Assembly: GCA_034658635.1 (NCBI GenBank)
Contig: JAYEFL010000025.1
Span: forward strand, 1 to 5,574
Source of the DNA: JABHCC01 sp034658635
Lineage (GTDB): Bacteria; Bacteroidota; Bacteroidia; Bacteroidales; UBA12481
Length of the DNA: 5,574 bases
Direction of reading: 5' to 3'
The notes under the pieces are model-generated. The model was not told the DNA's origin and did not search any database. It was given only the letters and a program-made list of their open reading frames with translations. The position numbers were made by a program, and so were the translations under genes. Numbering within the stretch: the stretch's first letter is position 1; the number at the start of each line of letters is the position of its first letter. This document shows, piece by piece, positions 1 to 5,574 of this stretch.

Positions 1-51
1 ATCAATATATCCAAGCTTGTTTTTTGAGCGAGCGCTTTTAATTTTAGTCAT
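1..51 (-). CDS. 5' end of an unidentified gene leaving the window
   Basis: An ATG at 51-49 opens a minus-strand frame that stays open to the window edge, giving 17 residues that read MTKIKSARSKNKLGYID. It is supported by a strong Shine-Dalgarno sequence, AAGGAG, seven bases upstream. The fragment is rich in lysine, arginine and serine, with a basic N-terminus and no signal peptide or membrane segment. I do not recognise the family, and 17 residues are too few to assign a function. It is divergent from the hypothetical gene at 205, and the two share the 153-base spacer between them. That the start is real is fairly likely because of the ribosome binding site; what it encodes is unknown. Confidence 0.6.
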   Translation of the reverse strand, partial: MTKIKSARSKNKLGYID

Positions 52-204
52 GACAGATCTCCTTATGTTTGAGTTTTTTAAATTATCCGTGTCCTCTTTG
101 ATAGCGTGCGTGACTGTTAAACAGCACTCGCGTTTACTGGTGTCATAAACGGTTACCTGTTATTCTCGTGGCCATTTTTCTTAAATAGCTGATGAGATTG
201 CCAC
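52..204. other. Divergent intergenic spacer
   Basis: This 153-base spacer separates two divergent gene starts, so promoters for both should lie here. I find no convincing -35/-10 pair on either strand. GATAAT (minus strand, about position 80) could be a -10 box for the left gene, but no TTGACA-like hexamer sits at the right distance. The short palindrome CTGTTAAACAG at 114-124 (5-bp arms, one central base) could be an operator; this is inference only. Confidence 0.4.
59..64 (-). promoter_or_regulatory. Ribosome binding site of the left-edge gene
   Basis: The minus strand reads AAGGAG, followed by seven bases and then ATG at 51-49. This is the main evidence that the 17-codon frame running off the left edge is a real gene start. 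Confidence 0.6.
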
Positions 205-618
205 TTGGAAGACATATACGATAAATTACGGAAAATTGAAGCTCTGCTTCAAAGAACATCTTCGGAAGGCGAACGCCATGCTGCAGAGCGAGCTAGGGAC
301 CGACTTCAAGAACGTATTAGCGATGAACCTCTTGAATATACTGTCAGGAGTAGATCTTCATGGCAAAAGAAGTTGTTCGTTGCTGTCTGCAATAAGTATG
401 GATACAAGACTTATCGATATCATCGCCAAAAACATACAACGACCATGGTCAGGATTAGCAAATCGACTATGGAAACTATCATCTGGCCAGAGCATGAGCA
501 ATATAGCGCTCTGCTAAACAAAATGGTTACTGAAATTACAGACGATCTTATCGATAAGATTCACCATGGAGATCATGAGGAGGCTGTCATTGTGGGTGAG
601 CTAACAGCCTCACCTTGA
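205..618 (+). CDS. Conserved-looking hypothetical protein, 137 aa
   Basis: Function unknown. The protein is soluble in appearance, with no signal peptide or membrane segment. Residues 5-40 form a charged helical segment (KLRKIEALLQRTSSEGER...AAERARDRL) resembling the N-terminal helices of DUF2786-type proteins, which are common near phage and plasmid genes. Residues 52-82 are an aromatic and basic stretch (KKLFVAVCNKYGYKTYRY, then RQKHTTT). Residues 96-121 look helical again. The similarity to DUF2786 is from memory of its style and is not verified. The start is TTG: an in-frame TGA at 193-195 excludes a longer form, no ATG lies near, and only a weak TGAG sits about eight bases upstream. The last 46 bases overlap the end of the IS66 tnpC on the opposite strand, so the final residues (about TASP) may come from IS sequence rather than the original gene. 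It is divergent from the left-edge gene. Confidence 0.7.
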   Translation: MEDIYDKLRKIEALLQRTSSEGERHAAERARDRLQERISDEPLEYTVRSRSSWQKKLFVAVCNKYGYKTYRYHRQKHTTTMVRISKSTMETIIWPEHEQYSALLNKMVTEITDDLIDKIHHGDHEEAVIVGELTASP

Positions 619-2246
619 GGTGCCTCAAGTACTTTAAACCGTTCATGATAATTCCAAGGGAACCACTGTCTTGGGTTATTAGAGACGTCTTCAGGGTAGG
701 TCTGTACAGCAACAAGATAATTGTATGGATTAACCTCGTTTAACTGACAGGTCTCAATCGCGCTAAGTATGACGTCACCGATCTTGGATCCGTTCTCCGT
801 CTTGAAGAAATATCCATTTTTCCTGTTAAGAACAGATTGCTTGATCATTCGTTCGCAAGCGTTATTGTCTAATGGAACACCGGGTTCCCGTAAGAATAGA
901 GTGAACTCGCTCCAATGATTATTGAGGTAGGCAACTGCCTTCCCAAGGCTGCTATTTGGCTCTACCTCCTTTTTTTCTAAAAGTTCGTTACAACGAATCT
1001 TTATCTTATCCATGATAAGCTTTGATTTTTCCTGATGCCACTTGAGTCTCGCATCGTTGTCCAGATTTAGCTTTTTAGCTTCTTGCTCGTTAAAGAAAAT
1101 TTCATTAAACCATGTGATTATCTGTAAAACAATAGCGGGCCAACACACTGCTGTTTCATAGAACTTACGTCTGAGGTGTGCAAGACAGTTCCCCTCTTTT
1201 GTTTCATGATTTACTGGATTATTTTGTGGCAAAGCATCGCACATTTGAATCGGTGGCGGTTTTTCTTCGGGTCGTTCATCGAGCACGTCGTTAAGATTTT
1301 CTCCAGCATGCTGACGACCGGTAAAGTAGAGTGCGATTTTTATTTCTAGTTCGAGTACTGACAGAATGGCAGAGGTAAATATCCCTGTTCGCTCATTTTT
1401 ATTTTTCGCAGCATTCTCTTTATTTTCTTTCATAAGGCTTAGAACACGGGCTTTGGTATCATCGTTATGGATACATTCTCCCGATGCTGCCTCTGCAATT
1501 AGAGCTTCATGTACAGGCTCTAAGGACTCTGATATGTCTCTGGTCATTTCCCATAGCTGAGTATCAGAGATGGGAGTTTCTAACATTTCCTGTAGTTTTT
1601 CTTGTCTGTAAAAAGGGAAGCCACCTCGATACTTCAATATTGCTACGATTGCCTTAGCCGTTTTGTCGTATTTTGGAGCTGTAGCGACGTCCTTATGCAG
1701 ACAAGCTGTAAATGTTTTTCCGCATGTGTTGCATCGGAATCGCTCTTGCTCATAGATCTCGGCCTGGAGCCATGGTTGTCCTACGATCCTAATAACTTTC
1801 CCAGGATTCACTACTCGAAGCTTTCCTTTACCGCATTCTGGACATAACATTCCAGCTTTCAAAGTCTCGTGTCCGATTTTTATAATCTTTGCTGACTTGT
1901 AGTCAGAGGCTGAGGTGCGCTTTTGCTTTCTTTTTTTCTTCTTTCCCTCCTTACCTGGTTTATCGTTTTTCTCTGTCGTGGCGCTATTTGTATCCTTATC
2001 ATCTTTATCTACTTGTTGCCCAGCCAGTTCCAATAGGGCTTTGGCACTTTCTGTCTTGATTCCAAAGACTTTTTGCAATCTAGCAATGGAGAGTTTCTTT
2101 TCTTGAAGCTCTCCACACATCCAAGCAAGTAACTTGATTAGATTAATCAAAAGAAGATGGTCTCCTTCTTGAAGAGACTGCGCTGACAGTCTCTCAATCA
2201 GCTTATCAAGTTCCTCAGGGGTAAGATTGATTTCATTCGGTGTCAT
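573..2246 (-). CDS. tnpC: IS66-family transposase TnpC
   Basis: DDE transposase of the IS66 family, 557 residues, expected to cut and join the element ends. An N-terminal helical region (about residues 1-80) is followed by a lysine-rich linker (80-112). A zinc ribbon with CPEC (135-138) and CNTC (172-175) should help bind DNA. The catalytic core shows HNDDT with the first aspartate at 262, MCDALP with the second at 337, and NNACERMIK with the glutamate at 465. The C-terminal segment typical of this subgroup, with a PWNY-like motif (530-533), is present, so the enzyme looks complete. The last 17 or so residues look like non-family extension. The start ATG has AAGAGA six bases upstream. The 3' end overlaps the hypothetical gene on the other strand by 46 bases. 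Confidence 0.93.
   Translation of the reverse strand: MTPNEINLTPEELDKLIERLSAQSLQEGDHLLLINLIKLLAWMCGELQEKKLSIARLQKVFGIKTESAKALLELAGQQVDKDDKDTNSATTEKNDKPGKEGKKKKRKQKRTSASDYKSAKIIKIGHETLKAGMLCPECGKGKLRVVNPGKVIRIVGQPWLQAEIYEQERFRCNTCGKTFTACLHKDVATAPKYDKTAKAIVAILKYRGGFPFYRQEKLQEMLETPISDTQLWEMTRDISESLEPVHEALIAEAASGECIHNDDTKARVLSLMKENKENAAKNKNERTGIFTSAILSVLELEIKIALYFTGRQHAGENLNDVLDERPEEKPPPIQMCDALPQNNPVNHETKEGNCLAHLRRKFYETAVCWPAIVLQIITWFNEIFFNEQEAKKLNLDNDARLKWHQEKSKLIMDKIKIRCNELLEKKEVEPNSSLGKAVAYLNNHWSEFTLFLREPGVPLDNNACERMIKQSVLNRKNGYFFKTENGSKIGDVILSAIETCQLNEVNPYNYLVAVQTYPEDVSNNPRQWFPWNYHERFKVLEAPQGEAVSSPTMTASS
580..629. repeat. Cluster of overlapping palindromes at a convergent gene junction
   Basis: Four inverted repeats share these 50 bases. 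GAGGCTGT (580-587) pairs with ACAGCCTC (604-611). GGTGAG (595-600) pairs with CTCACC (609-614). CACCT (611-615) pairs with AGGTG (618-622). CTTGAGG (614-620) pairs with CCTCAAG (623-629), a 7-bp stem with a 2-base loop. They overlap, so most cannot form together. The stop codon of the 205-618 gene lies inside the last two, and the stop of tnpC lies just outside the cluster. It could be a two-way terminator, although no T-run follows, or the altered terminal end of the IS66 element. Confidence 0.5.
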
Positions 2247-2297
2247 ATATAATCTCTTAAATTGAGGACATCATGACACCTAGAAGTTTTAGTTACA

Positions 2298-2645
2298 CTA
2301 AATTTTTCTCCACTCTTTAGAAAAGTTTGCATTTACGGGGTTCCCATTCCACAATAGCGTCTGAAGTTCCTTGCAATCTACTTTAATTACATCTTCAGGC
2401 TTCTTCGGCCACCAACGAAATCGCCCTGTAGATAGTCTCTTGGAATAAAGCCAAAATCCTTGTCCGTCATATCCCAGCACTCGGAGAGCTGTTGCTGAAC
2501 GATTCCGAAATATAAATAATGTCCCTGACATAGGATCTTCCATGAGTTGATTCCGACATAACCCGGCCAACCCATCGATACCTTTACGAAAGTCTGCAGG
2601 TTTTATAGAAATAAGAATTTTCATCTGAGGAGTTACTTGGAGCAC
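2298..2645 (-). CDS. tnpB: IS66 accessory protein TnpB (IS66 Orf2-like)
   Basis: A 115-residue protein of the IS66 Orf2 family (unrelated to the RNA-guided nuclease also called TnpB). IS66 elements need it for efficient transposition, but its biochemical role is not settled. Family signatures are all visible: DFRKGIDGL (18-26), FIFRNR (44-49), YDGQGFWLYSKRL (59-71) and GRFRWWP (74-80). Length is normal. I chose the GTG at 2645 because family members begin with a short MLQxTPQMKIL-type leader and because AAGGCGGTGA lies just upstream. The alternative ATG at 2624 has no binding site. The start lies inside the end of tnpA, so translational coupling is likely. Confidence 0.92.
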   Translation of the reverse strand: MLQVTPQMKILISIKPADFRKGIDGLAGLCRNQLMEDPMSGTLFIFRNRSATALRVLGYDGQGFWLYSKRLSTGRFRWWPKKPEDVIKVDCKELQTLLWNGNPVNANFSKEWRKI

Positions 2646-2866
2646 GGTTCACCGCCTTGAATGACTTCCTTAATGAAAGGAAGAACTTCCTGAACATCTC
2701 CTGTAAATGCAAGATCTATCTGAACACCACTTATATTTCTTAAGATTAAGTCCCGTCTTTTCTGTAATTTAGCCTATTCTAAATAATATTCACATCCGTT
2801 AATGGTCCGTGTGGTACCACCATATTTATTTATTGTTAATTCATATTTTCTCAACACCATCCTCAT
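2633..2866 (-). pseudogene. tnpA: IS66 tnpA interrupted by an in-frame amber codon
   Basis: Reading the minus strand from ATG at 2866 gives MRMVLRKYELTINKYGGTTR and then TINGCEYYLE. A TAG at 2776-2774 follows. The same frame then continues from AKLQKRRDLILRNISG, through an acidic and hydrophobic stretch with DLAFTGDVQEVLPFIKEV, to TAA at 2633. The total is 76 amino acids plus the stop position. The two halves look like one colinear small TnpA: an N-terminal KYELTxNxxGxTTRTxNG segment and a C-terminal LPFIKEVIxGG segment typical of IS66 first proteins. One base change could create the stop (for example from CAG, AAG, GAG or TGG). No obvious restart codon follows it. tnpA overlaps tnpB by 13 bases. 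The start has no clear binding site; a second ATG at 2860 is possible. The family call is from pattern memory and the nonsense codon is seen directly. Confidence 0.7.
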
Positions 2867-2876
2867 CGGAATTGTA

Positions 2877-2954
2877 ATTTAGGGTGAGGTTGCGTGCAAG
2901 GCCAAGCCCTTCGGGCGCACTGCGTGCGGTCTTGCACGCAACCTCACCCTAAAT
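2877..2954. repeat. GC-rich T-shaped palindrome, candidate MITE or REP-like element
   Basis: The arms 2877-2900 and 2931-2954 are perfect 24-bp inverted complements. The stem can extend through a G-T pair and two C-G pairs to 2903/2928. At the apex two small hairpins sit back to back: GCCC-TTC-GGGC (2906-2916) and GCAC-TGC-GTGC (2917-2927). The whole folds as one long stem with two short cross-arms. TGCGTGC occurs twice inside (2891-2897, 2921-2927). It is much richer in GC than its flanks. TA dinucleotides flank GGGTGAGG and its complement, as in elements that duplicate TA on insertion. It lies ten bases before the tnpA start codon and may form part of its leader. Confidence 0.8.
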
Positions 2955-3009
2955 AAACGCTTCAGATTCAGAGGCATTTCGAAAAAAAATGTATTTTTAG
3001 TTTCCTACA
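2955..3009. other. Short AT-rich spacer between palindrome and IS256
   Basis: There is no gene here. It includes an eight-base A run near 2982-2989 and runs into the end of the IS256 transposase gene. The left terminal repeat of the IS256 element should lie at its right edge; TTCCTA at 3002-3007 has an inverted partner at 4202-4207. Confidence 0.4.
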
Positions 3010-4179
3010 TTACTCTTTTTCTAAGTTGATAAAACGTCGTCCCGATCCTACCCAACTTTCATGAAACTCCTGTAAAACAGCTGTTACAAGACGTAAACAA
3101 GATTCAGTATTTGGAAATATACGAACTACACGAGTTCTTCTTCTGATTTCAGAATGCAACCGTTCAACTACATTCACAGTACGAATTTTCTTCCAGGCAA
3201 CTTTAGGAAAACTGTAAAAAGTCATACCTTCTTCAATATTCTCTTCAAGCCATTTAGAAAACTCAGGGGCTTTTTTTGAATACTCCTCTGCTACTTCTTG
3301 AGCCTTTTCTTGTGCTTTACTCTTAGAAGAACAGCTAAAGATATCCCTTACAGTTTCTGCAATTTCTTCTCGCATGTTTTTTTTAGGCACATAAGCTTGA
3401 GCATTTTGCGCCAAATGAAAAGTGCAGCGTTGCCAAGGAACTGATGGATAAACACTTTGCTTAGCAGCTTTTAGCCCTGTGTGGTCATCACTAATAAAAA
3501 GTTCCACACCTGAAAGGCCTCTTTTCTGAAGTCCTTCAAGGAAAGTTCTCCAGTGGACCTCAGCCTCTGAAAGACTAACAGAGACTCCTATAATTTCTCT
3601 GTGTCCATCATGAGTAACTCCAACTGCTTTTAGGCAAGCTAACCCTTGTACTGATCCTGTATGACGAACTTTTTCATAGTGTGCATCTAAAAAAATAAAC
3701 TTATATCTACCAAGTGCCCTATTTCGAAACTGATCTAAGTCATCGTCAAGTAATTTTGCTGCTCTTGAGACTGTCGAAGAGCTAATCTCAGTGCCACACA
3801 ATTCCTCTGTAATAGCTTTTACTTTCCTTGTTGAGACACCCTGTACGTACATCTCTCCTAAAGAAAGTTTTAAGGCTCTTTCAGAACGCATTCCTTTTTC
3901 AAAGCTAGATGGATAAAAATCGCCATCTCTTACTTGTGGAACTTTTAAGGAAAGAGGCCCTGTTCGAGTCAGTAATGTTTTATCTTTAAAACCATTGGCA
4001 TGACAAGTCCGTGATTCACTTCGTTCATAGTGACCTGCACCTATATACTTCTCACGCTCAATCACAGCTACAATGTTTAATAGCTTTTCAAGCATAAGAT
4101 TAAATTCATCGGGACGCTGCCCACATAATTCTTCTAACATTTCTCTATATCTGGCATTATTGCTTATGTCTAAGTTCAT
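3010..4179 (-). CDS. IS256-family (Mutator-type) transposase
   Basis: Complete DDE transposase of 389 residues, the usual length for the IS256 family, which moves by a copy-out, circle-forming route. The N-terminal DNA-binding region covers about residues 1-140, with RNGF-like HANGFKDK (60-67), VPQVRDGDFYP (80-90) and the YVQGVSTRKV segment (111-120) that precedes a helix-turn-helix-like stretch ending SSSTVSRAAK. The catalytic core shows FLDAHYEK with the first aspartate at 165, FISDDHTGLKAA with the second at 231, and NVVERLHSEIRRRTR with the glutamate at 339. The family C-x2-H motif is CTFH at 252-255. The start ATG has a strong AAGGAG seven bases upstream. No frameshift or missing key residue is visible, so it may be active. 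It is head to head with the truncated IS1634-like gene. Confidence 0.95.
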   Translation of the reverse strand: MNLDISNNARYREMLEELCGQRPDEFNLMLEKLLNIVAVIEREKYIGAGHYERSESRTCHANGFKDKTLLTRTGPLSLKVPQVRDGDFYPSSFEKGMRSERALKLSLGEMYVQGVSTRKVKAITEELCGTEISSSTVSRAAKLLDDDLDQFRNRALGRYKFIFLDAHYEKVRHTGSVQGLACLKAVGVTHDGHREIIGVSVSLSEAEVHWRTFLEGLQKRGLSGVELFISDDHTGLKAAKQSVYPSVPWQRCTFHLAQNAQAYVPKKNMREEIAETVRDIFSCSSKSKAQEKAQEVAEEYSKKAPEFSKWLEENIEEGMTFYSFPKVAWKKIRTVNVVERLHSEIRRRTRVVRIFPNTESCLRLVTAVLQEFHESWVGSGRRFINLEKE

Positions 4180-4186
4180 TTAGATT

Positions 4187-4192
4187 CTCCTT
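4187..4192 (-). promoter_or_regulatory. Ribosome binding site of the IS256 transposase
   Basis: AAGGAG on the minus strand, seven bases before the ATG at 4179. It fixes the start and shows that the element's right end must lie beyond 4192. Confidence 0.7.
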
Positions 4193-4218
4193 TTTGTTGT
4201 TTAGGAAGGAAAATTATT

Positions 4219-5436
4219 TTGGACTTAGGCTTTTTTTTTGACAATCTCCGAATTCTCAGAGATCCAATTTACAGAAACGATGATACACCACCTAAAAATG
4301 ACGACACAACTCATCAACCCAACTGGGATGTACTTAGGGAGTTCCTTGAGAAAACAGACTTTATTTATATTGCTGACTGCAAGTTATGTTCATTAGCTAA
4401 TCTTTCGCATATTCATGCTCATGGAGGGAAATTCATTACCGTGATACCTAGTAGTGTAAGTGAACATAAAACTTTCTTAAAAAATATTATCTCTGGAAAA
4501 GAATCTATTGAATGGACAGATACGTATATTGGAGAAAACCAGAGAGATGCTAATGAGCCTAACATATTCAGGGTTAGTGAAGGAGAAAAGTCTCGTGATG
4601 GATATCGTATCATATGGGTGCATGGCTCATTTAAGGATAAAACTCAGAAGAGAATGAGAAGTAAACAAATAGGAAAAGCCAAACAGGAACTAAAAAAGAT
4701 TCAAAACGGATTAAACAAAAGAAACTTAAGATCTCGTTCCGGAATAGAGAAGAAAATTAATCAGGTTACGAAGTCCGTTAAAGAACTTATTACAATCGAT
4801 TTAACAGAGGAAAATATCCCTGTAGAAAAACATTCAGGAAAAGGACGCCCTTTAAAAAATGCGCTCCCAGTTGAATGTAAGCAAGTTGTAAAATTTACTT
4901 TAAATTGGACATTGGATAACAACGAGCTTGAGAAAATTGAGAGAGCTGATGGATTATATCCACTAATAACCAATACAGATCTTGAGCCCATTGAAGTCCT
5001 CAAAAATTACAAAAACCAAGCTTACTTAGAGAAGAGATTTTACAATGCAAAATCAATACTTGAAGTAGCTCCAGTATTCTTGAAAAGTCCTAAAAGAATC
5101 GAGGCTATAATATTTTTATACTTTATAGCATTGATGATTATAGGGTTGGTTGAGCGACACTTACGCGCTACAATGAAGCGTCAAGAAATTAAAGCACTCC
5201 CAATTCGTCCAAGTAAAATGAAGACAAAAAACCCCACCTGGAAATCTCTGAGCTGGTTTTTCAGGAATATTCAGCTATTCATTATGCGTGATGGAGATCT
5301 TGTAAAAGATAGTATAGTAAAAGGGGTGACACCGCTCCATAGACAAATTATTGGCTTACTAGGGGTTCCAGAGACCCTTTATGATGGGATTAAGGATGGT
5401 TGGTGGAATTTTGCAACAGATTCTCAAACCATATAA
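4219..5436 (+). pseudogene. 5'-truncated IS1634-like (IS4-superfamily) transposase
   Basis: The open frame has 405 codons, while full IS1634-type transposases are usually well over 500 residues. Visible family parts: a THQPNWDVLREFL segment (31-43), FIYIADCKLCS with the second catalytic aspartate at 53, and GGKFITVIP (69-77). A long charged insertion (about 140-200) contains many lysines. The YLEKRFYNAK motif (269-278) holds the glutamate at 271. A hydrophobic helix IIFLYFIALMIIGLVERHLR (297-316) and a conserved-looking C-terminus follow. The N-terminal region with the first catalytic aspartate is missing and is not elsewhere in the window, so it should be inactive. The frame has no ATG start: it is open back to a stop at 4171-4173, and TTG at 4219 is only the nearest start codon. 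The first 20-25 residues do not look like the family and may be junction sequence. The C-terminus seems natural. Confidence 0.85.
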
Positions 5437-5574
5437 CGATTGAAAAAAGGAAAGAGGAATCAGCTGCAGTTAAAAAAAGATTGTACATAAGAAAAATTTA
5501 AACTTCTCGCAGAAGGTGCTTTTATGATGAAGTTATATTAAACTTAATTTGAAATATCACCACTTTCACTAAAT
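5437..5574. other. Non-coding tail after the IS1634-like gene
   Basis: AT-rich sequence with A runs and no supported gene. CTTCT-CGC-AGAAG (5503-5515) can form a small 5-bp hairpin followed by GTGCTTTTA, a weak terminator candidate for the transposase or part of the element's end. On the minus strand a frame is open from the right edge for about 16 codons and ends TAA, which could be the tail of a gene beyond the window, but nothing supports it. The right terminal repeat of the IS1634-like element probably lies here or just beyond. Confidence 0.35.

Larger units (their letters stand above)
573..2866 (-). mobile_element. IS66-family element (tnpA-tnpB-tnpC), ends not defined
   Basis: The classical three-gene IS66 order is present on the minus strand: a short tnpA, a 115-codon tnpB overlapping it by 13 bases, and a 557-codon transposase tnpC 51 bases further on. 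The span given is the coding extent only. I could not find a convincing terminal inverted repeat pair or the 8-bp target duplication expected for IS66. The left end must lie near 560-630, inside or beside the hypothetical gene's 3' end. The right end must lie upstream of 2866, where the 2877-2954 palindrome sits. A nonsense codon in tnpA suggests that this copy is decaying or depends on other copies. Confidence 0.85.
3002..4207 (-). mobile_element. IS256-family element, approximate extent
   Basis: A single transposase gene fills this segment, as expected for an IS256 element of about 1.2 kb. The limits are set by the only short inverted match I can see outside the gene, TTCCTA at 3002-3007 and TAGGAA at 4202-4207. 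It is in the right place but too short to prove the ends. No 8-9 bp target duplication is clear: TATTTT occurs on both sides (2992-2997 and 4215-4220), but that is weak in AT-rich DNA. Its right end abuts a broken IS1634-like gene. Confidence 0.55.

Noticed and set aside
114..124. Possible LexA-type box CTGTTAAACAG
   Set aside because: The CTGT and ACAG halves are three bases apart, whereas the classical enterobacterial LexA box has eight. I keep it only as a possible generic operator.
236..517. 93-codon open frame overlapping the hypothetical gene in another frame
   Set aside because: It lies wholly inside the 205-618 gene, has no family features, and its start has no ribosome binding site that stands out.
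1366..2106. Three plus-strand open frames (1366-1560, 1602-1847, 1915-2106)
   Set aside because: They are antisense shadows of tnpC, rich in serine, phenylalanine and leucine as expected from the reverse of a lysine- and glutamate-rich gene.
2298..2645. TnpB as an RNA-guided nuclease with an omega RNA
   Set aside because: This is the unrelated 115-residue IS66 Orf2 protein; it has no RuvC domain, and the name is shared by accident.
2774..2776. Programmed recoding of the tnpA stop (for example pyrrolysine)
   Set aside because: Nothing in the window supports a recoding system; a simple nonsense mutation explains the stop. Readthrough is left open only as a testable alternative.
2992..4220. 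Target-site duplication around IS256 (TATTTT at 2992-2997 and 4215-4220)
   Set aside because: Only six bases match, in AT-rich sequence, and the element ends they imply do not line up with the TTCCTA inverted match.
4419..5003. Two minus-strand open frames (4419-4613, 4761-5003)
   Set aside because: They are antisense to the IS1634-like transposase, which has recognisable motifs throughout; they show no features of their own.
1..5574. CRISPR array, tRNA, rRNA or riboswitch
   Set aside because: No regularly spaced direct repeats, no tRNA-like cloverleaf with the usual conserved bases, and no rRNA signature seen. The palindrome at 2877-2954 lacks tRNA T-loop and anticodon features.

Overview
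This window is a patch of insertion-sequence (IS) debris in an AT-rich bacterial genome. Most of its bases belong to transposases of three unrelated IS families. The only non-transposon content is at the left edge: the first 17 codons of a gene that leaves the window on the minus strand, and one complete small hypothetical gene on the plus strand. Low GC, crowding of IS copies, a nonsense mutation and a truncated transposase fit the IS-rich genome of a host-associated bacterium or a plasmid or genomic island. A proteobacterium is my guess from the overall look of the proteins; nothing in the window fixes the taxon.

Layout. Positions 1-51 (minus) hold the start of an unidentified gene with a strong ribosome binding site. 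Positions 205-618 (plus) encode a 137-residue conserved-looking hypothetical protein that starts at TTG. Its 3' end overlaps by 46 bases, tail to tail, with an IS66-family module on the minus strand. That module reads tnpA (2866-2633), tnpB (2645-2298), tnpC (2246-573). tnpB and tnpC look intact. tnpA carries an in-frame amber codon (TAG, 2776-2774) after codon 30, and the two halves together make a colinear protein of 76 amino acids plus the stop position.

Ten bases upstream of the tnpA start is a GC-rich 78-bp palindrome (2877-2954). It has perfect 24-bp arms and two further small hairpins at its apex, so it can fold into a T shape. Next comes a complete IS256-family transposase (4179-3010, minus) with its DDE residues in place. 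Abutting it head to head is a 5'-truncated IS1634-like transposase (4219-5436, plus) that has lost the N-terminal part carrying the first catalytic aspartate. The last 138 bases hold no gene I can support.

The genes do not form a pathway; each IS module would act only on its own kind. I find no new defence, secretion or metabolic system. The items most worth a second look are the T-shaped palindrome, the amber-interrupted tnpA, and the cluster of competing palindromes where the hypothetical gene meets tnpC.
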